DNA from: Vibrio hannami
GTDB taxonomy: Bacteria; Pseudomonadota; Gammaproteobacteria; Enterobacterales; Vibrionaceae
Assembly (NCBI RefSeq): GCF_029589055.1
Contig: NZ_JARQZP010000003.1
Coordinates: forward strand, 62,001 to 126,000
Direction of reading: 5' to 3'
Length of the DNA: 64,000 nt
A model generated the notes under the pieces. The model saw only the letters and a list, made by a program, of their open reading frames with translations, did not search any database and was not told where the DNA came from. Position numbers and translations under genes: made by a program. The stretch's first letter is position 1. The number at the start of each line of letters is the position of its first letter. Of this stretch, positions 9,267 through 17,621 are shown in pieces.

Positions 9267-9785
9267 ATGGCGAAACTATCCCTACAAGAACAGATGTTGA
9301 AAGCAGGTCTGGTCAACGAGAAAAAGTTAAAAAAAGCGAAGAAAGGCTCCAAGAAATCACGAGTGCAGGCACGAGAGGTGAAGGCTGCGGTAGAGGCGAA
9401 TAAAAACGCTCAGCTTGAAAAAGATCAGGCATTAAACCAGCAAAGTAAAGAGCAGCAGTTATCTAAAGAGATTAAAGCACAGGTTAAGCAACTTATAGAG
9501 CTTAACAAGCTGGAATTAAAAGAAGGTGATATCAAGTATAACTTTACCGATGGTACCTTCGTTAAGTCGATTTACGTAGAGTCATTGATCCGTGATCAGC
9601 TTGCTAATGGTGTACTGGCCATCGCCCGCTATGAAGATAGCTATGTTGTGATTCCTGGGGCAGTAGCCAAGAAAATCGCGATGCGGGATGAAGATACCGT
9701 AATTGAGATTCAAGTTACCGAAGAAGTTCCAGCAGAAGATGACCCATACGCTGACTTTGTCGTACCAGACGATTTGATGTGGTAA
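9267..9785 (+). CDS. DUF2058 family protein (YaiL-like)
   Basis: A 172-residue protein starting MAKLSLQEQMLKAGLV, the usual start of the DUF2058/YaiL family. A long Lys/Ala/Glu/Gln-rich helix covers roughly residues 20-85. A compact C-terminal domain (IKYNFTDGTFVKSIYV, then YVVIPGAVAKKI) ends in an acidic tail. The function is unknown; the charged N terminus suggests nucleic acid or ribosome contact. I use the ATG at 9267, with GGAA upstream, because the conserved family start lies there; an in-frame TTG at 9255 is less likely. Confidence 0.88.
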   Translation: MAKLSLQEQMLKAGLVNEKKLKKAKKGSKKSRVQAREVKAAVEANKNAQLEKDQALNQQSKEQQLSKEIKAQVKQLIELNKLELKEGDIKYNFTDGTFVKSIYVESLIRDQLANGVLAIARYEDSYVVIPGAVAKKIAMRDEDTVIEIQVTEEVPAEDDPYADFVVPDDLMW

Positions 9786-9795
9786 ATAAAAAAAG

Positions 9796-9822
9796 AGCCA
9801 ACCGCAATAAATGCGATTGGCT
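9796..9822. terminator. Hairpin terminator behind the DUF2058 gene
   Basis: An 11-bp stem with one A-C mismatch (9796-9806 with 9812-9822). On the plus strand the T tail is poor. On the minus strand the hairpin is followed by a run of seven T, so it could also stop reverse-strand transcription. Confidence 0.6.
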
Positions 9823-10180
9823 TATAGATAGTGTGAACAATTAATATTCACTAACAACGTCAGTTGGCTAGGTGACCCTCGGCTTTAAGAAGGGTCACTC
9901 TTAGTAATGCACTATGTGTGCCAACTTTTACGAAAACGTTTGCCTTGTCATTTTGATGAAATTTGAGCTTATTTATAGAGTCTTAGTTGCATTTTGCAAA
10001 TGCATATTGCAAATTATTCTTTAAATAAAATCCAGTTTCCCAATTTACCTTTCTAACAACAGTATTCACTGCATTTTTTACAGTCGATTCCCTATTCTTC
10101 ACGGTGATCGTTAAGTCCCTTTACAGCGTAAAAGTTTCTAAGTTTGTTGAAACAAAAAATACTTATAGAGGGAGAAGAAA
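9823..10180. other. AT-rich intergenic region with one hairpin
   Basis: No credible ORF. An 8-bp stem with an 11-base loop (9872-9879 with 9891-9898, GTGACCCT/AGGGTCAC) stands out and is followed by TCTTAG. It may be a weak terminator or part of a leader. The last bases hold a strong Shine-Dalgarno sequence (GAGGGAGA) for the LON-domain gene. I cannot pick a clear sigma-70 promoter. Confidence 0.5.
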
Positions 10181-10825
10181 TTGAATCAGAACATTGTAGA
10201 TAAGGTAAACCTGGAAACTGATCCTCGTTCACCAGTGTTTCCTCTACCGATTTTTCTACTATCTGGCGGAATGCAGAGGCTGCGGATATTTGAGCCTAAA
10301 TATGTTTCCATGATTGCTAATGCTCACAATACAGATGGGTTTGTGATATCGCTTTATCAGGATAAGGCTACTTTCAAGGCATCTTCATGGGGAACTCATG
10401 TCCAGCTGGTTGATTTTGATAAGGGCGAAGATGGGATCTTAACGGTAGATGTTCTGGCCGACCGATTGGTTTCATTAACTGAGTTTGACTATCAGAAAGA
10501 TGGCTTATTAGTCGCATCAGCAAAAACGCTAAATCATTGGTCTTCTGGTTCATCAAACTTCGAAAATTCGGCATATTTTGAAGCGAATGAAATCATTTAC
10601 CAGCGCTTGTCAAATATCTTGAGGGAGTTATTTGAAGCGCATCCTGAACTGAGAAAATTATATCAAAATAATTACTTCGACTATGCTGAATGGGTATGCG
10701 CCCGAATGTTGGAAATCGTTCCAATCCCAATGACTGAAAAAGAAAAGTTCGTTCAACGGTTAGATTTTACCCAATTGACGACTCTCTTAGGTACGCTTTG
10801 TGAAATAGAAGCTGAAAGTAGGTGA
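10181..10825 (+). CDS. LON substrate-binding domain protein
   Basis: A 214-residue protein with only the N-terminal (PUA-like) domain of the Lon protease: SPVFPLPIFLLSGGMQRLRIFEPKY at residues 13-38, and a helical C terminus. There is no ATPase or peptidase domain. Such stand-alone LON proteins are widespread with unknown role. The start is TTG at 10181, chosen because GAGGGAGA lies about eight bases upstream and the domain begins only a dozen residues later; the first in-frame ATG would cut the domain. Its stop codon overlaps the -35 of the downstream ECF promoter, and it lies 58 bases before the sigma gene, pointing to a shared stress regulon. Confidence 0.85.
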   Translation: MNQNIVDKVNLETDPRSPVFPLPIFLLSGGMQRLRIFEPKYVSMIANAHNTDGFVISLYQDKATFKASSWGTHVQLVDFDKGEDGILTVDVLADRLVSLTEFDYQKDGLLVASAKTLNHWSSGSSNFENSAYFEANEIIYQRLSNILRELFEAHPELRKLYQNNYFDYAEWVCARMLEIVPIPMTEKEKFVQRLDFTQLTTLLGTLCEIEAESR

Positions 10826-10851
10826 TCCAATACCTAATCGACAACGTAAAC
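10823..10851 (+). promoter_or_regulatory. ECF11-type promoter of the rpoE-chrR operon
   Basis: TGATCC at 10823-10828, an 18-base spacer, then TAAAC at 10847-10851. This fits what is known of promoters read by RpoE/ChrR-type (ECF11) sigma factors, with TGATCC at -35 and a TAA-containing -10, and it lies 32 bases before the sigma-factor ATG. Autoregulation is therefore likely. Confidence 0.75.
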
Positions 10852-10883
10852 AATAGTATGTTGGGAAAACGGGTGTAGTTGAA

Positions 10884-11510
10884 ATGCATCAGACAGAAGG
10901 CAATACAGAATTGATAACGGAAGTTAATAATAAGCGAGAGCCATCGACTTACCCGGAGCTGAGTCAATGGTTGACACTTGTTGGAAAGAATCAGGACAAG
11001 GTTGCATTTACTCAGTTATTCAAGTTTTTTGCTCCTAAGATTAAGCGTTTTGGTATTAAAAAGTTCAGCAACGAGAGTCAGGCAAACGAGTTGGTTCAGG
11101 AAACCATGACTAATGTCTGGCGTAAAGCCAGGCTTTACGATGCAAGTAAGGGAGCCGCAACCACCTGGGTTTATACTGTCATGAGAAACGCCTCATTTGA
11201 TCAATACAGAAGCATTAAGAGTAAGCCTGAACAGAACATTGGAGATGATATCTGGCCATTGGAACAAGCAATGGCTGAACATAACGATGATTCAATGATG
11301 ACTCACGACCACTGGGCATCTGAGAAACTGGAGCGTTTGGTTGAAGGGCTACCCATGGCACAACGTGTGGTTGTTCAGGGTGTTTACTTTCAGGAGTTGT
11401 CCCAGGAGCAAATGGCGCAGCAGCTCGGTATACCTATAGGAACAGTAAAATCAAGATTGAGATTAGCACTCGCCAAGATTCGACAGCATATGGGGGATTT
11501 AGACAAATGA
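10884..11510 (+). CDS. rpoE: ECF RNA polymerase sigma factor, RpoE/ChrR type
   Basis: A 208-residue sigma-70 factor of the extracytoplasmic-function type. Region 2 is seen as ESQANELVQETMTNVWRKA with TWVYTVMRNASFDQYRS. Region 4 is seen as LPMAQRVVVQGVYFQELSQEQMAQQLGIPIGTVKSRLRLALAKIR. The stop overlaps the start of a ChrR-type anti-sigma factor gene (ATGA), the arrangement of the singlet-oxygen/organic-peroxide response pair known from Rhodobacter. It should direct RNA polymerase to TGATCC-type promoters, including its own at 10823. Confidence 0.92.
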   Translation: MHQTEGNTELITEVNNKREPSTYPELSQWLTLVGKNQDKVAFTQLFKFFAPKIKRFGIKKFSNESQANELVQETMTNVWRKARLYDASKGAATTWVYTVMRNASFDQYRSIKSKPEQNIGDDIWPLEQAMAEHNDDSMMTHDHWASEKLERLVEGLPMAQRVVVQGVYFQELSQEQMAQQLGIPIGTVKSRLRLALAKIRQHMGDLDK

Positions 11511-12196
11511 TTAAACACCACCCGAGCAGGGCTGTACTGGAACAGTTTGTTGCAGGTGAACTGCACGATTCAGTGTCTGTTATTGTAGCCAGCCATATAG
11601 AGATGTGCCCTGATTGTCAGGAGTTAGTTTTTCAATTAACGGAACAAGCTGCGCTTGATGCATTCGAACTATCAGATGTTTGCCTTAGTTCCGATAATTT
11701 CGACTTTTATAGTGCGGATTTTGACGAATCGAAAGCCATTCAACTGGCAAATTTGATAACGGAAACACAAGACGAGTTTTTGGTTGAACAGCCTGTTAAA
11801 TCGACAGAGATAAAGTTTGAAAACAAGAAGATCGAGCTGCCCAGAGCGATGAGTTCCATTGTATTAAAAGAGTGGCAGGGATTAGGAAAGGTTTCACGCG
11901 CCAGGCTGCAGCTAGACGACGATGAGAGGAGGATGAGCTTGCTTCATATTGCAGAAGGCGGAAACATACCGTCTCATTCGCATAATGGTTTTGAAATAAC
12001 ATTGCTCCTCCAGGGAAGTTTTGAAGACGAAATGGGCCACTATCAAGCTGGCGATTTTATCTGGCTTGATGGGGAGCATACGCATACTCCCGCAACGAAA
12101 GAAGGTTGTGTATGTTTAACCGTATCGAGCGATGCCATTCACTTTACGCAAGGGGTTAGCCAGATTTTTAATCCATTAGGTAAGTTAATCTACTAG
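11507..12196 (+). CDS. chrR: ChrR-type zinc anti-sigma factor with cupin domain
   Basis: A 229-residue anti-sigma factor. The N-terminal zinc anti-sigma domain has an early His pair and the ASHIEMCPDC motif (H-x3-C-x2-C) near residue 30. The C-terminal half is a ChrR-like cupin with IPSHSHNGFEITLLLQGSF and DGEHTHTP, the second metal site. In the known system the N-terminal domain holds the ECF sigma factor inactive, and the cupin is needed for response to singlet oxygen. It is translationally coupled to the sigma gene. A strong terminator follows. Confidence 0.92.
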   Translation: MIKHHPSRAVLEQFVAGELHDSVSVIVASHIEMCPDCQELVFQLTEQAALDAFELSDVCLSSDNFDFYSADFDESKAIQLANLITETQDEFLVEQPVKSTEIKFENKKIELPRAMSSIVLKEWQGLGKVSRARLQLDDDERRMSLLHIAEGGNIPSHSHNGFEITLLLQGSFEDEMGHYQAGDFIWLDGEHTHTPATKEGCVCLTVSSDAIHFTQGVSQIFNPLGKLIY

Positions 12197-12227
12197 AATA
12201 CTTTTAAGCTAAGGTTCGGTTAAAAAG

Positions 12228-12259
12228 GTCATTTATCCTGAACGGATAAATGACTTTTT
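12228..12259. terminator. Bidirectional terminator between chrR and the acyltransferase
   Basis: A perfect 11-bp stem (12228-12238 with 12244-12254) flanked by A5 on the left and T5 on the right. It serves the two convergent genes. Confidence 0.9.
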
Positions 12260-12261
12260 GT

Positions 12262-13284
12262 TTATCGTAATAGAACCTTTTGTAGCGCGGAACGGGAGAT
12301 CCCCCATATGAGAAGAAGCGACACCATGGTTGCGCCAAAGGTAACCAGAACATCCTTGGAGTAGCCTGTTAATTCCAACACCCCGGCAAGGTTGAGGAAC
12401 AGAATCATTATTGGTAAGTGAGCTACGTAGACACCAAGTACCATATTTGCCAACGTTAAAATAATTGGCTTGTTACCAAACGTTGGGTTCGCAAGTAATA
12501 ACATGAATAAGCCTGTACCCCATAGAGATGTACCCAGCAGGAAATCATGGGTGTTGAAAGGCACGCCGTGGTTATATAGCCAGGTAGCTTCACCAAAGTG
12601 AATTAACATTCCAGCACAGGCTAGTATCGCCGCTGTCACTGGCTTTATGGAATATTCCTGACGGCGGATCTCAAATCCAACCCATACCATTAATGTATTG
12701 AAGAAAGGCCCATTCCGGGTGAAAAACGGCGTCCATATCTCAGTCAATGAAACATAGCTGCCACCTGCTACACCATATAGATACAGGCCGATAGCTATAT
12801 AAGGAAGTGCCTTTGTAGCTTTGTATTTTAGGGCAACAGCGATAATACCTACAGCACATATCAGGCCTGGTATAAACCATAAATGTATAAGGCCACCTTC
12901 CATCAAGGTGTTTATTGGTGTTTCTAATAACCAGTCCCAGTAACCGAACCTTTCTGCCAGATACCCCTCGGTTGCTACAACTCCTAAGTTGAACGGTATA
13001 AGTAGACAGATAACACTCCATATAAACCATATCTTTAAAAGAGGCTTGCTATAACTACTGAACGTAGATAGTGGTGATGCTGTCAGCTTCGGCTGTACTA
13101 AGTAGCCAGACAGGATAAAGAAAAAAGGCACACCAAATCGCGCTAGTTGGTTCACAACGTATCCGATCCACGGCACATCATTAATAAGAGGTAACTCGTG
13201 CAGTATGTGGCAGTGCAAAAGGATTATTGCGAACATTGCTATTACCCGGCCGAGTTCGAGGCTGGCAATTTTATTAGAATTCAT
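12262..13284 (-). CDS. Acyltransferase 3 family membrane protein
   Basis: A 340-residue inner-membrane protein with about ten helices. The family signature is at the N terminus: LELGRVIAMFAIILLHCHI (catalytic His near residue 24) and RFGVPFFFILSGYL around residue 50. These enzymes O-acylate sugars, lipids or peptides on the periplasmic face; the substrate is unknown and no surface-polysaccharide genes are adjacent. AGGAA lies six bases before the ATG. Confidence 0.85.
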   Translation of the reverse strand: MNSNKIASLELGRVIAMFAIILLHCHILHELPLINDVPWIGYVVNQLARFGVPFFFILSGYLVQPKLTASPLSTFSSYSKPLLKIWFIWSVICLLIPFNLGVVATEGYLAERFGYWDWLLETPINTLMEGGLIHLWFIPGLICAVGIIAVALKYKATKALPYIAIGLYLYGVAGGSYVSLTEIWTPFFTRNGPFFNTLMVWVGFEIRRQEYSIKPVTAAILACAGMLIHFGEATWLYNHGVPFNTHDFLLGTSLWGTGLFMLLLANPTFGNKPIILTLANMVLGVYVAHLPIMILFLNLAGVLELTGYSKDVLVTFGATMVSLLLIWGISRSALQKVLLR

Positions 13285-13408
13285 GATGATTCCTGAAAAT
13301 GCATTGATACCAACAGGTTAATGCTATGAATAGACGGGAAAAAGAGTGACTTTGCTCTTTTGAGAACTCTGCATGTTACAAAGTGTAACTTCTCATAACG
13401 TAAAGTTA

Positions 13409-13445
13409 TGAACGATTGTTCAAATTAATATTGAACGTTCGTTCA
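13409..13445. promoter_or_regulatory. Two tandem TetR-type operators upstream of the GST gene
   Basis: TGAAC-N4-GTTCA occurs at 13409-13422 and again at 13432-13445, centres 23 bases apart (about two helical turns). The second copy has the same 14-base core as the palindrome upstream of the tetR gene at 17096. This suggests repression of the GST gene by that TetR protein. Confidence 0.7.
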
Positions 13446-13486
13446 TGTTGTGTTTGAATGCTTTTAAATCACGTAAGGAGACAACC

Positions 13487-14167
13487 ATGATTCGATTCTA
13501 TTATCACGCAACACCAAACCCGTCAAAAGTAGCCCTATATCTAGAAGAAACAGGTTTGCCGTATGAGTTAATACCCGTAGACACAGCAAAAGGAGAGCAG
13601 CACACACCAGAATATCGCACAATTAATCCGAATGGGAAGACGCCGGCTATCGTGGATGATGGTGTGCGTGTTTTTGATTCAAACGCGATTCTTATCTATC
13701 TGGCAGAGAAAACGGGAGAGTTGACTGGTGCTCCTGAAAACAGAGCGGAGTTACTTTCCTGGATGATGTTTATTGGTACAGGTCTGGGGCCTTTTTCTGG
13801 TCAGGCGGTACATTTTCAGCGAGCTGCGCCAGAGAAAGTTCCTTACGCGATAAACAGATACTTAAGAGAAGCCCAGCGCCATTATGAGGTTTTGGACAAC
13901 CACCTGGCTGATCGCACTTATATTGTAGGTGATGAATTTACCATTGCCGATGTATCAGCGTGGGGTTGGATTGACAAAGCTAAAGTAGTACTAGGCGAGA
14001 GTGGTCTAGAACCCTACACAAATCTGAAGCGTTGGTTTGAAAATATTGATAGTAGACCAGCGGTTAAGCGAGCGAGAGAAGTCGGTAAGGATATTGAGTT
14101 TAAAGCTCCCGCCGACGAGGAAGCGAGAAAAGCGCTTTATCCGTCCAATTATCCGGTTGATTCATAG
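13487..14167 (+). CDS. Glutathione S-transferase
   Basis: A 226-residue cytosolic GST. The N-terminal thioredoxin-like domain begins IRFYYHATPNPSKVALYLEE, with the glutathione-binding NPNGKTPAI and the DSNAILIYLAE motif after it. The C-terminal helical domain carries FTIADVSAWGW. The true start is the ATG at 13487 with AAGGAG eight bases upstream; an upstream in-frame ATG at 13445 overlaps the operator and is unlikely. Two TetR-type operators precede it, so it is probably induced by an electrophile or similar ligand (inference). Confidence 0.9.
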   Translation: MIRFYYHATPNPSKVALYLEETGLPYELIPVDTAKGEQHTPEYRTINPNGKTPAIVDDGVRVFDSNAILIYLAEKTGELTGAPENRAELLSWMMFIGTGLGPFSGQAVHFQRAAPEKVPYAINRYLREAQRHYEVLDNHLADRTYIVGDEFTIADVSAWGWIDKAKVVLGESGLEPYTNLKRWFENIDSRPAVKRAREVGKDIEFKAPADEEARKALYPSNYPVDS

Positions 14168-14268
14168 TCAGTATTTTTGTTGTTAGTAGTCTATATTTTT
14201 AGTTACCGAATGTGATACTAGTAGCTATATACGTGAGCATACAACGAATAACTAAGTGAGAAAGTGTA

Positions 14269-15126
14269 ATGAGCAACGAATACGTACCACCCAAAATCTG
14301 GGTTAACGAAGACAATGGCGGTAACCAATGGGCAAATATCAATCGTCCCGAAGCGGGAGCCAGATTTGAACGAGAGCTGCCTGTCGGTGAGCATCCATTT
14401 CAATTGTACTCGCTAGGAACACCTAATGGTCAAAAGGTTACTATCATGTTTGAAGAGCTTTTGGCTCTTGGCATAAAGGAAGCTGAATACGATGCTTTCC
14501 TAATAAGAATTGGCGAGTCCGATCAGTTTTCATCTGGATTTGTGGGAGTGAATCCTAACTCAAAAATTCCAGCTTTGGTGGATAAGTCTGGTGAAAGCGA
14601 TGTGAATGTATTTGAATCGGCTTCGATTCTGGTCCATCTTGCAGAAAAATTTGATAAGTTTCTTCCTAAAGAAGGTAGCGCCAGAACACAAACCTTTAAC
14701 TGGTTATTCTGGGCGCAAGGTTCAGCCCCATTCTTAGGTGGTGGATTTGGTCATTTCTATGCTTATGCTGATGAAAAACAAGAGTATCCAATAAACCGAT
14801 TCGCAATGGAAGCAAAGCGTCAGCTAGATGTTTTAGATAAGCAACTGGCTGAGAACACTTATGTATCCGGTGAGGAGTATACCATTGCAGATATGGCTAT
14901 CTGGCCATGGTACGGTAACCTTGTATTAGGCAACCTATACAACGCAGCAGAATTTCTTCAGGTAGAAAGTTATACCAATGTGGTTCGCTGGGCTAAAGCT
15001 ATTGAGTCTCGCGAAGTTGTACAGCGTGGCCGTTTGGTAAACCGCCCATTTGGAGAAGAGTGGGAACAAGTGCTAGAACGCCACAGTGCTGAAGACATAA
15101 CTGAAAAATTAAAAATGAAGCCATAG
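14269..15126 (+). CDS. yghU: YghU-type GSH-dependent disulfide-bond oxidoreductase (GST family)
   Basis: A 285-residue protein very close to E. coli YghU. It shares PVGEHPFQLYSLGTPNGQKVT, RIGESDQFSSGFV, VNPNSKIPAL, FESASILVHLAEKF, FLGGGFGHFYAYA and YTIADMAIWPWYG. YghU binds two glutathione molecules and has disulfide-bond reductase activity. The longer N terminus (about 45 residues before the thioredoxin fold) is typical for the subfamily. It lies about 100 bases after the first GST gene; the TGAAC operator is not repeated in front of it, so shared control would need read-through. Confidence 0.93.
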   Translation: MSNEYVPPKIWVNEDNGGNQWANINRPEAGARFERELPVGEHPFQLYSLGTPNGQKVTIMFEELLALGIKEAEYDAFLIRIGESDQFSSGFVGVNPNSKIPALVDKSGESDVNVFESASILVHLAEKFDKFLPKEGSARTQTFNWLFWAQGSAPFLGGGFGHFYAYADEKQEYPINRFAMEAKRQLDVLDKQLAENTYVSGEEYTIADMAIWPWYGNLVLGNLYNAAEFLQVESYTNVVRWAKAIESREVVQRGRLVNRPFGEEWEQVLERHSAEDITEKLKMKP

Positions 15127-15162
15127 AGTTTATTGAATATCTCTAAGAGTCACGCAAATAAG

Positions 15163-15186
15163 CAGCCCTATACGTATATGGGGCTG
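15163..15186 (+). terminator. Probable terminator of yghU
   Basis: A 10-bp stem with one G-T pair (15163-15172 with 15177-15186) followed by TTGTGTATCT. The hairpin is strong but the T tail is short. Confidence 0.65.
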
Positions 15187-15338
15187 TTGTGTATCTATGT
15201 AATGTAGTTTTCATATGTACCCTCAATACTTAATACTGAAAGACAAATGGTCACTCTCATTTCTACGTTGTAAATAGTAACAAAATGGTCAATTTTTGTT
15301 AATATCCGCCGTGGGTAATTTTAGAACATGGTAGTCGG

Positions 15339-16463
15339 ATGACAATTAACGCTCACGACTTTGTTGCTGATAAACTTATCAACATTGTTGAAGATAAACA
15401 TAAAAGAATGCAATTGATGGTGAACTCATTCACCATTTTTGGCCTTATTTTTCTTATCTTGCTTTTTATAAATAGCTTAGTTAACACCGATGACACACTT
15501 TTAAGTAGCATCTTAGGCGTTTTTTCACTTGCAGCGCTCGTAAACGTGTTTGTAATGAATCGCAATCGGGAAGCGGGACGAATTGGTCTCACTATCATCA
15601 ATTACTCTCTGGCTCTACTGCTTTTATACTCTGGCGGATATGAATCCACTGGTATGCTTTGGAGTTATCTCCTGGTTGCAGTGGGGATTTTTATCAACTC
15701 ATTTCGCACAGGGTTAATATTAAACATAGCATTTCTGGTTATCGCTTCTGCGATACTTCTGGTTGGTTATGACTATGGCTTTAGTAGAGTCGAGTATGCC
15801 GAAGTGCTTGCATTTAGGGTGATTCTTACGCTTTTTGCACTAAGCGGTATGTGCCATATATTGATATTCTTCCAAAGCCGGGCTGATGAACAAATCTTAA
15901 GTATGCATGAAGGTGGTATAGCTTCATTAGCTTACCTGGATTCGTTAACCATGCTCTCCAACCGAGTTACTTTTCGTTCTGTGCTCTATCATGAAGTGCA
16001 ATTAGGACATAACAAGAAGACCGCTTTGGTTTATATTGACCTGGATAACTTTAAACCTATTAACGATTTAAACGGACACGACTTTGGTGATTTGGTGTTG
16101 GCTGAGTATGCAAAAGCACTCAAAAAAGTAGTACACGACACTTTGGGAGAAGAGAATGTCGGTGAATATGACGTAGGTCGTTTAGGTGGCGACGAGTTCG
16201 CAGTTTTTGTCAGGGATGCTTCTGATGAAGAAAAAGTACGAAAACTTTCTGAGCGTATTTTGACAATGACAAACCACAATCAGATGCCTGTGCTGAAAAA
16301 TATTGAACACAACTTAGGTAGTAGTATCGGGGTCGTTTTTGTAAATACCGAACACCAAAACTTAACAGATAGCTTATCTATTGCTGATAAAGGAATGTAC
16401 GAAGCCAAAAAAGCAGGAAAAGGTGCGGTTCGTTATATCAACATGACGCAAAGCCTTGCGTAG
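15339..16463 (+). CDS. Membrane-anchored diguanylate cyclase (GGDEF)
   Basis: The N-terminal half has about six hydrophobic segments (from FTIFGLIFLILLFINSLV to ILTLFALSGMCHILIFF), a membrane sensor module. The C-terminal GGDEF domain starts at LAYLDSLTMLSNR and has an intact active site, GRLGGDEFAVFV, with IDLDNFKPINDLNG as the metal-binding region. It should make c-di-GMP. An I-site RxxD just upstream of GGDEF is not evident. It is convergent with the TetR gene, 10 bases apart. Confidence 0.9.
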   Translation: MTINAHDFVADKLINIVEDKHKRMQLMVNSFTIFGLIFLILLFINSLVNTDDTLLSSILGVFSLAALVNVFVMNRNREAGRIGLTIINYSLALLLLYSGGYESTGMLWSYLLVAVGIFINSFRTGLILNIAFLVIASAILLVGYDYGFSRVEYAEVLAFRVILTLFALSGMCHILIFFQSRADEQILSMHEGGIASLAYLDSLTMLSNRVTFRSVLYHEVQLGHNKKTALVYIDLDNFKPINDLNGHDFGDLVLAEYAKALKKVVHDTLGEENVGEYDVGRLGGDEFAVFVRDASDEEKVRKLSERILTMTNHNQMPVLKNIEHNLGSSIGVVFVNTEHQNLTDSLSIADKGMYEAKKAGKGAVRYINMTQSLA

Positions 16464-16473
16464 TTACCATGAC

Positions 16474-17070
16474 CTATTTAACGCGCTTTAGCGGACCTGT
16501 TTCAAAAATATCATTTAACAGATCTAACGCATCCTGTTCATTATTGTTAGCGCGAACGTAAGTACGCAGTCCAATGACCTGAACCTGTAGGTATCTTGCC
16601 AGTTTGATAGGATCAGAAGCACTATCCAACTCGCCTCTCTCTATCGACATTCTTATTACTCGTGAAAACTGAGTCTCAACATTTTTTAGTAAACGCTGAG
16701 CTTCTGATAATAGCTCTTTGTTTTCATCGGTTAACTCGGCAACAGTTTTCACCAGCATACACATACCGCTAGGCGCAGAATGTCGAGAATCTATAACCGA
16801 AGCTTTGACGAACAACTTGAGTGCTTCAAGAGGTGACTGTTCTTCGTTGCAGCATAGTTCTATTCTTTGATCAAAATCAGAGGAATAGCGTAGGAGAGCT
16901 TCTTTAAACAGGTTTTCTTTACTGCCAAATGTTGAGTAGATACTTCCCGGGCGCATGTCTATCACGTCTTGAAGGTTTCGCATAGATGTTGCGTGAAAGC
17001 CTTTTTCCCAATAGAGGTTTTTTGCTTTTTCTACTACATCATCTCGGTCAAACTTTGCGTGATTTGCCAT
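16474..17070 (-). CDS. TetR/AcrR-family repressor
   Basis: A 198-residue protein with an N-terminal TetR helix-turn-helix: AKNLYWEKGFHATSMRNLQ, then GSIYSTFGSKENLFKEAL. The ligand-binding domain carries MCMLVKTVAEL, as in YxaF/NemR-like repressors, with Cys residues in CCNEEQ and GMCMLV. The palindrome TGAAC-N4-GTTCA at 17096 lies 26 bases upstream of its start, and two more copies precede the GST at 13487. Likely autoregulated and controlling that GST; the inducer is unknown. Confidence 0.88.
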   Translation of the reverse strand: MANHAKFDRDDVVEKAKNLYWEKGFHATSMRNLQDVIDMRPGSIYSTFGSKENLFKEALLRYSSDFDQRIELCCNEEQSPLEALKLFVKASVIDSRHSAPSGMCMLVKTVAELTDENKELLSEAQRLLKNVETQFSRVIRMSIERGELDSASDPIKLARYLQVQVIGLRTYVRANNNEQDALDLLNDIFETGPLKRVK

Positions 17071-17095
17071 TAATATCTGCCCTAATACTTATTTA

Positions 17096-17109
17096 TGAAC
17101 GTTCGTTCA
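17096..17109. promoter_or_regulatory. TetR-type operator upstream of the tetR gene
   Basis: TGAAC-GTTC-GTTCA with flanking A and T extends the palindrome to ATGAAC/GTTCAT. Its core is identical to the copy at 13432. The position fits autorepression. Confidence 0.7.
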
Positions 17110-17350
17110 TAATACTATTGATACTTTCAAACGTCTACTGATGCGGTAAGTAGTCACCATGTGAATAGTTCCTTATTGAGAATTGATGAAATGGTCTCAA
17201 GAATTTCATGCTAGAGATCACCATTGATGAATTTAACGGTAATCCATACGGGTTAATCCTCGCTCTAAATTGATCTGGATCATTTCTAAGTTCCGGGATA
17301 GTGCGATATGTTGCAAGAGTGTTATGAAGTGGTTTAAAAGAGGTAAGCGC

Positions 17351-17539
17351 ATGGAACTTAAAAAAGACCCAAGATGTTATACGGACGTTTGTATTAATGG
17401 TAAGTGGTTTCATCATGATCACTTAACCACGAAAGCTTACATGCTAAAGGGTGGTGCGTCACCTGAGTTTGATTTGGCTAAAGTGCCTACGACAGAAGAT
17501 GAGTTGATCGAGATGTTAAATAACGTCGAAATTAAATAA
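17351..17539 (+). CDS. Small hypothetical protein (62 aa)
   Basis: A short protein I do not recognise. It has two Cys near the start (DPRCYTDVCINGKWF), a HHDH stretch and an acidic C terminus, so metal binding is conceivable. The ATG at 17351 has AGAGGT about seven bases upstream. Earlier in-frame starts (17270 TTG, 17324 ATG) lack a good site. A perfect terminator follows 30 bases later, which supports a real transcript. Confidence 0.6.
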   Translation: MELKKDPRCYTDVCINGKWFHHDHLTTKAYMLKGGASPEFDLAKVPTTEDELIEMLNNVEIK

Positions 17540-17570
17540 CTAGAATCGTTAACGACAAAAGGATATGTGA

Positions 17571-17603
17571 TAAGGGGAAGCTTACGCTTCCCCTTATTAT
17601 TTT
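17571..17603 (+). terminator. Rho-independent terminator
   Basis: A perfect 11-bp stem (17571-17581 with 17586-17596), loop TTAC, then TTATTTTG. It closes the small plus-strand gene and lies just before the 3' end of the nitroreductase gene. Confidence 0.85.
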
Positions 17604-17621
17604 GTTTTGAAGTCGGTTTAC

